A DNA stretch of 64,000 bases from Adiantum capillus-veneris (taxonomy: Eukaryota; Streptophyta; Polypodiopsida; Polypodiales; Pteridaceae). The notes under the pieces were generated by a model. The model was not told the DNA's origin and did no database searches. It was given only the letters and a program-made list of their open reading frames with translations. How positions within the stretch are numbered: the stretch's first letter is position 1; the number at the start of each line of letters is the position of its first letter. The stretch is taken from positions 74,457,169 to 74,521,168 of the forward strand of contig CM043958.1 in the NCBI GenBank assembly GCA_014529385.2. The letters are read 5' to 3'. Both the position numbers and the translations under genes were made by a program. Shown here piece by piece: positions 59,760-64,000 of this stretch.

Positions 59760-60560
59760 GTGAACAGGAAATTGAGACATCAACAGGCCTCCATAACCAG
59801 GGAGTATCTGGAGGATGATGATCTCCTGTCTGATTTGGAAAGGTTTCAAAGGCTGTATGTTGGTGCCAGGGAAATGGTGGAGCATTGGAAATCAGTAGCT
59901 TTCCATGATAAAGAAGCTTGCCGTTTACCTGTGCATCCCAGTACAGTCCAACTGCTGGAAAGAGTTCTTGAATGGATACTCACTGCTAACGAGAGAGTGA
60001 CAAATCCACACTTGCAAAGGCAGTCTACTGCAGATTGTTGCTCCCTTGCCCTGGAATTAGAACTTCTGTTGGGAAACAGACCAACTTACATATGTATGAA
60101 GGATGTTAGGGAATAGCTAAAGGAAGTTTTGGTGCAAATACAAACTGCCAGAGGAGTTTTGGATCAGAGAGTTAGAGCCATTTTTGAGGACTAGACAACC
60201 ACTAGCAAAGGACCTGAGACTAGAATGTCAGTCGAAGCATAGGCAACTGCTCTCCAAACATTGTTCCAGCTAGTGAGAATCACCAGAAAGATGATGCAGC
60301 AAGAGAACCAGGTTGTTCTCAATTTTTTTGAATTCGTTCTTGATTCTCCAGTTCTCTTGTATGCCTTTCCAACAAGAGAGACAGAGCTGCCAAGATTCTT
60401 TCCAGCACTGTATCCTCAACACCCATAACCAGTTGATTGCCTTACATACTTCAAGATTACTGATGAGCTTTAAGATTGGTATGAGCGATAAACTGTGGAA
60501 TGGAAGACTTGGCAAACCCTATTCAATGATGCTCTCCAAATAAATGATCTTCAGGCAAGA
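59760..60560 (+). pseudogene. Continuation of gypsy accessory coding region
   Basis: A 118-residue open stretch (59760-60116, with EYLEDDDLLSDLERFQRLY and an ERVLEWILTANERV helix), continued in frame past single stops to about 60.56 kb (FPTRE, LPRFFPALYP). It is mostly helical and hydrophilic with no enzymatic motif. It appears to continue beyond the antisense insertion at about 61.42 kb, where the sense reading contains YDPDTKTYHSITPYEVE. Confidence 0.5.
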
Positions 60561-60564
60561 GCAC

Positions 60565-61415
60565 AATTTACGTTTTGGCACCCAGATTTGATCCTTTCCT
60601 TTATAGTAGCCTTGGGCTTCCAATAGTTTTTTAAGGAATCCAATGCAATGTTTCTTTATATTTCTTGGGGCGAGTGCGACGTCTCTTACCACGCTCTCGT
60701 ATTTTAGCACTAGCTATGGTCGCTAAAGAAGCTTTAGGGACCCACTTGTATGCTTTCTTTGTTATATTGGGGTGGGTCTTGTGTGTCTCAAGATTTATTT
60801 CAATTACATCAGTTGAAGCTCTAGAGAGTTGGGCTATGGGAACATATGGTTCAACCTCTTGGACATGCAATGTTTTGGGTTTTATTTCCTTAAGAGGAAA
60901 TATCTCAGGGACTATGGCTTGAGTGGCAGGGCTAAGAGTTGGTTTTTGTGTTGTGACACCCCCTGTCCCCCAATCAATAGTGCATTTGGTGGCTATCATC
61001 CATGTGCGTCCTAGGTTTATATTACCCTGCGTAGTTCCAACAGGCATGACCAAAAAGTCTTGAGTTACAACCCCATTTTCATAACTGGCAGAAGTGTGCC
61101 AGATTCCAAAAACCGCAATTTTTTCTTGTTGATACCCTTGACTTGGATAATACTCTCAGATAGAGGTGGCTTCCCTAACTGACACCACACCCCATATGAT
61201 AGCAGATTATATTTAGCACTCGTGCCCAATAAGGCATTATATAGCACTTTTCCATAGGTGCTGTTTAGTTCAATAGGGTATCGTAGAGGTGTGTCAGAGT
61301 CAAAACCAATCTTCGTTGGTTTCACGTGGAATACATGTGTAACTCCAAGGTTAGCCTCTAGTTTTTGTCTTATGCTGTAACTTACTGTCGAATCTTCTAA
61401 ATTTCCTGAAAAGGA
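60565..61415 (-). pseudogene. Antisense retroelement protease fragment
   Basis: The minus strand reads as a retropepsin-like segment: ALLGTSAKYNLLSYGVWCQL (catalytic D-T-G degenerated to G-T-S), IQVKGINKKKLRFL, FLVMPVGTTQGN and LGRTWMIATKCTIDWGTG. It is followed by a linker with KAYKWVPKASL and a basic tail. Two ORFs (61065-61487 and 60631-61053) carry it with one frame break. It lies opposite to and interrupts the gypsy accessory region. It could be an inserted fragment of a different LTR element or an antisense gene of this one. Confidence 0.6.
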
Positions 61416-62070
61416 TGTTGCAGCAAAGGCGGGTCTGGCACCACAGTATAGGGAGATGGCTGAGATTCTTTTCGAAGCTCGAGTCAAAATTGATCAGCCT
61501 CTTCCATAAGAATGGATCCATACTGCTTCGCATTGTCATAAGCTGGCCAGAACTAGGACTACCAAGGGCAGGCGTACACTCTATGATCCTGACACCAAAA
61601 CCTATCATTCCATCACGCCTTATGAAGTAGAGATGACCACCAAAAAGAGGGATCAACTTGAGTAGGAGGCCATTACCAACTGATTCAGAAGGAGAATATT
61701 GGTACTAGGACTTCTCATGCACCCTCCAGGTAAAAGGGCAAACAGAAGACGGTCTAATGGAAGGATACTCGGTAGTTCCATCTCAAAATTCAGTGGCGAC
61801 TTTTCTTCCTCAGCGGGCATGTGGAGATGAGAGCTCTACCTTGGCCTGATGAGAGCTCCACCTTGGCCTGGTGAGAGCTCTACCTTGGCCTTTTCAGCTA
61901 CCTATCGCAGTCCCTTGGACTTTTTAGCTGCCTCTTGAAATCTTTGTATGACCACTCTGTCAGTGGTCCAACCAGATTCCCAACATCAAAACCAGACGGT
62001 GGATTTTTCAGTCTCACATCAGAATCAGACAGGGGAATTTTTCAGAAATTTTGGAATCTTGCCAAAATTC

Positions 62071-62087
62071 AAGAAAGAAGGGAAGGA
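62071..62087 (+). other. Gypsy polypurine tract
   Basis: AAGAAAGAAGGGAAGGA directly abuts the 3' LTR start. Confidence 0.9.
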
Positions 62088-62566
62088 TGTAGACGGCAGG
62101 ATAATTCACTATGTGGGAACGTCCTCTTAGGAGATGGGCAACGAATTACTTAGTAGTTACTATGGTAATTACTGCAGTAAACATGAAGTGTATAAATAGG
62201 GCCCATTACATTGTAATCGGGTTGGCAATTGTTATCATTTGGGTTAGCGCTTTGGCTACACTTGTACTTGAGAATCATTGGCAGTATTGTCGGCTGTACT
62301 CTCTCTTTGTAAATCATATTCGTTGTAATCTTGATATGTAATTCCAATCATGGCATAGATTCCAGTTACACTTACTTCTTGTCCACTCTTCTGAATCTGA
62401 ATCTGAACCTTATTTCCAGTACATAAGTCTGATTCTTATTCGAGTATCCAAATTCCAGTCTAGTTTCTGATTTCTGTCCAGTCTACTGTCTGAAATCTTC
62501 CCATACTAGTAGCTGAAATCTTCTAACAATGGAATTAGCTGTCTCAAGAGATCATCTCCAATTCCA
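62088..62566 (+). repeat. Gypsy 3' LTR
   Basis: Aligned with the 5' LTR over its full length, with about 31 differences including one single-base indel. It is followed by the CTTCA target duplicate at 62567-62571. Confidence 0.92.
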
Positions 62567-62951
62567 CTTCACTTGAAGACCACCAATTTTGCTTCTTGGA
62601 ATGCAAGAATGACAAGAGGCAAAGATAATTCAAGCTATGGAAAGCTTGATATTTAGGAGAGAGGAGAGGTAGAGGGTAATGTGAAGAAGATGATCAAGTT
62701 TTGAAAAACTTGATTAGGGTTTTTATCATGGCTTCTCTTGGAGAGGGTGTGTGTGTGAAAGAGTCGTAGCTATGGATTTCTCAAGACTACTCTCAAGTTT
62801 GCACCTTGATGCACACCTTATTGACATCAATACCAACTAGTCTGTTTGATGGTACAAACAACGGGGTACCTACGGTTGCTTCTAGGTCTTTCAAGTTGAT
62901 TCTCAACCACATCGAGAGGTTGAAAAGATCTACCCATATTGAATACATATC

Positions 62952-63440
62952 CTAGAATGCATCAAGGAATTCAAATGAGGGATCAAAAGGGAGCACACAA
63001 ATTGGTGAATGGTTGAGAAATAGAAGGCATTTGGCTAGGATGTTGGCCACCGCCACTTCGTCACTAAATTGCATCAAGAAGAAGCCTTTTTCCAAATATT
63101 GAGGGCTAGATACACACCCACCCTGATTGATAATGTTGGAAATATGGATCCAATAGACAAGTTCAGCTCTAGCCAAGACCCTGCCTATGATTTTGAAGAC
63201 CAACATACATTTAGCAAGCTTGGTGAGTCGTTGCTTGACCACGGCAGGAGGGATTGCAATGGTGAGAGCATCCTCCTTTTCCACACATTGTGAGAGTTTT
63301 TTGAAAATCTTGATATGCCCTATCTCCCTTGGTAGCATCCTAGACTCAAAGAAAGCCTCAACTTGTTTCATACATATTTTATTCAGTGACAATTTCCTTA
63401 GAATCTTGGTCAATTCTATCTCAATCTGAGTTACGTCCAC
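62952..63440 (-). pseudogene. DUF4283-like fragment (retroelement-derived)
   Basis: A 162-codon ORF. Residues about 70-160 match the DUF4283 pattern: a hydrophobic segment (LAKCMLVFKIIGRVL), a central QGGCVSS loop, EKGFFLMQFSDEVAVANILA and a CVLPFDPSFE end resembling the W-x-P-x-F-x-P closing motif with changes. DUF4283 occurs in plant non-LTR and related retroelement proteins that bind nucleic acid. The N-terminal 70 residues are unrecognised and no zinc knuckle or RT follows, so it is a fragment. Confidence 0.55.
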
Positions 63441-64000
63441 TGAGTTCCTCCTTGTTTAGCACCAAGATGCTGCTTTGCTTGCCCCTATTGTGCTAGGCAG
63501 CAACTAATTCTTGGCCTTTATGTGACCCACATGGTAAGGTGTTCTTCGTCTCCCCACACCTCTCATCACCTTCTCTGCATATGAAGGCTTGTGTGCTTTC
63601 CATGGCCTAGACTTAGGATTTGTATAATCTAGTGTGAACCAGACTTAAAAATAAGCACCATACAAAGGTTATTAGGCCATTATGCTATAAAAGGATTGAT
63701 AACAATCCATGAGAAGGCTAGTGGATTGCAAAATTTTGGTGCATCAACAAAATTCTCTCTAGCTCCCCCCTCATACTCTTCCTTAGTCTCAAGAATGTGA
63801 AATTGCTGATTCTAATCACTAGCATTCAAGGCAGCATAGATGTTGGCTTGTTTTTCTATCTCATCCTTTACTGATATGAAGTTTACTATTGCTGATCTAG
63901 GTGGGTTGATGGTTGGTCCATGAAAATGAGTTGTATGGGGAGCTCTTGCTTGGGTTGCATTTCTTTATCTTGCTCTAAGGTTATTGAGCTTCTCCCCTTG
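63441..64000. other. Stretch without recognisable gene
   Basis: AT-rich sequence to the end of the window; it may belong to the same decayed retroelement as the DUF4283 fragment. Confidence 0.35.

Larger units (their letters stand above)
53274..62566 (+). mobile_element. Ty3/gypsy LTR retrotransposon, rearranged, 9.3 kb
   Basis: Bounded by ~478-bp LTRs (53274-53751 and 62088-62566) and CTTCA target duplications, with a purine-rich PPT before the 3' LTR. Internal order: gag, zinc knuckles, protease, reverse transcriptase; then, in place of RNase H and integrase, a coiled-coil/acidic ORF; a piggyBac-like element; another accessory coding region; an antisense retroelement fragment; and a final accessory segment. 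About 31 differences between LTRs (about 93-94% identity) make it older than the Copia element. No canonical Met-tRNA PBS is found after the 5' LTR. Confidence 0.92.

Overview
The window looks like nuclear DNA of a large-genome land plant. The evidence is a Tork/TNT-like Copia element with an initiator-Met tRNA primer-binding site, Ty3/gypsy and DUF4283-type retroelement remnants, short U-rich GT-AG introns, and very abundant TG/CA, GA and TA microsatellites. Nothing in the sequence fixes the species. No housekeeping gene, tRNA, rRNA or CRISPR array was found. Almost everything recognisable is a mobile element or its debris.

Region by region. 1-4.7 kb: degenerate coding debris with a zinc-knuckle, then ~300-bp tandem repeats rich in TG/GA. 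4.78-5.24 kb: a small unknown gene with a TATA box. 6.78-10.79 kb (minus): a multi-exon gene for a protein with an N-terminal ParB-like domain and a C-terminal beta-class DNA methyltransferase-like domain (copy 1). 10.8-13.6 kb: tandem repeats, microsatellites and a nested foldback. 13.64-17.11 kb (plus): a decayed MULE-like transposase with a SWIM zinc finger (copy 1). 17.69-23.25 kb (minus): a complete Copia element with an uninterrupted 1324-residue polyprotein, LTRs, PBS, PPT and target-site duplication. 23.52-26.72 kb (minus): a second, diverged, intronless MULE/SWIM transposase. 27.6-29.4 kb: a cluster of long palindromes. 29.04-33.44 kb (plus): a second, diverged ParB-methyltransferase gene. 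33.4-36.5 kb: duplicated 3'-end fragments and simple repeats. 36.7-38.1 kb: an inverted repeat pair. 40.5-45.0 kb: a decayed Copia pol with three insertions. 45.2-47.1 kb: gypsy integrase debris. 51.75-52.96 kb: tandem duplications. 53.27-62.57 kb: a gypsy element with LTRs and TSD, missing RNase H and integrase and carrying two further insertions. 62.95-63.44 kb: a DUF4283-like fragment.

The main observation is a module seen twice: a ParB-methyltransferase gene and a MULE/SWIM transposase, head to head and divergently transcribed. The copies lie tail to tail around the Copia insertion. The two transposases, and the two ParB-methyltransferases, are only distantly similar, so this is not a recent duplication. 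The pairing therefore looks old and conserved, which suggests a DNA transposon family carrying its own DNA-modification and ParB-like gene. All four genes carry light damage. The element termini were not resolved.

A second observation is two ~1.33-kb non-autonomous elements (42.69-44.02 and 58.41-59.73 kb). They have 14-bp terminal inverted repeats, are flanked on both sides by TTAA, and sit inside a Copia and a gypsy element respectively. This is the signature of a piggyBac-like family.
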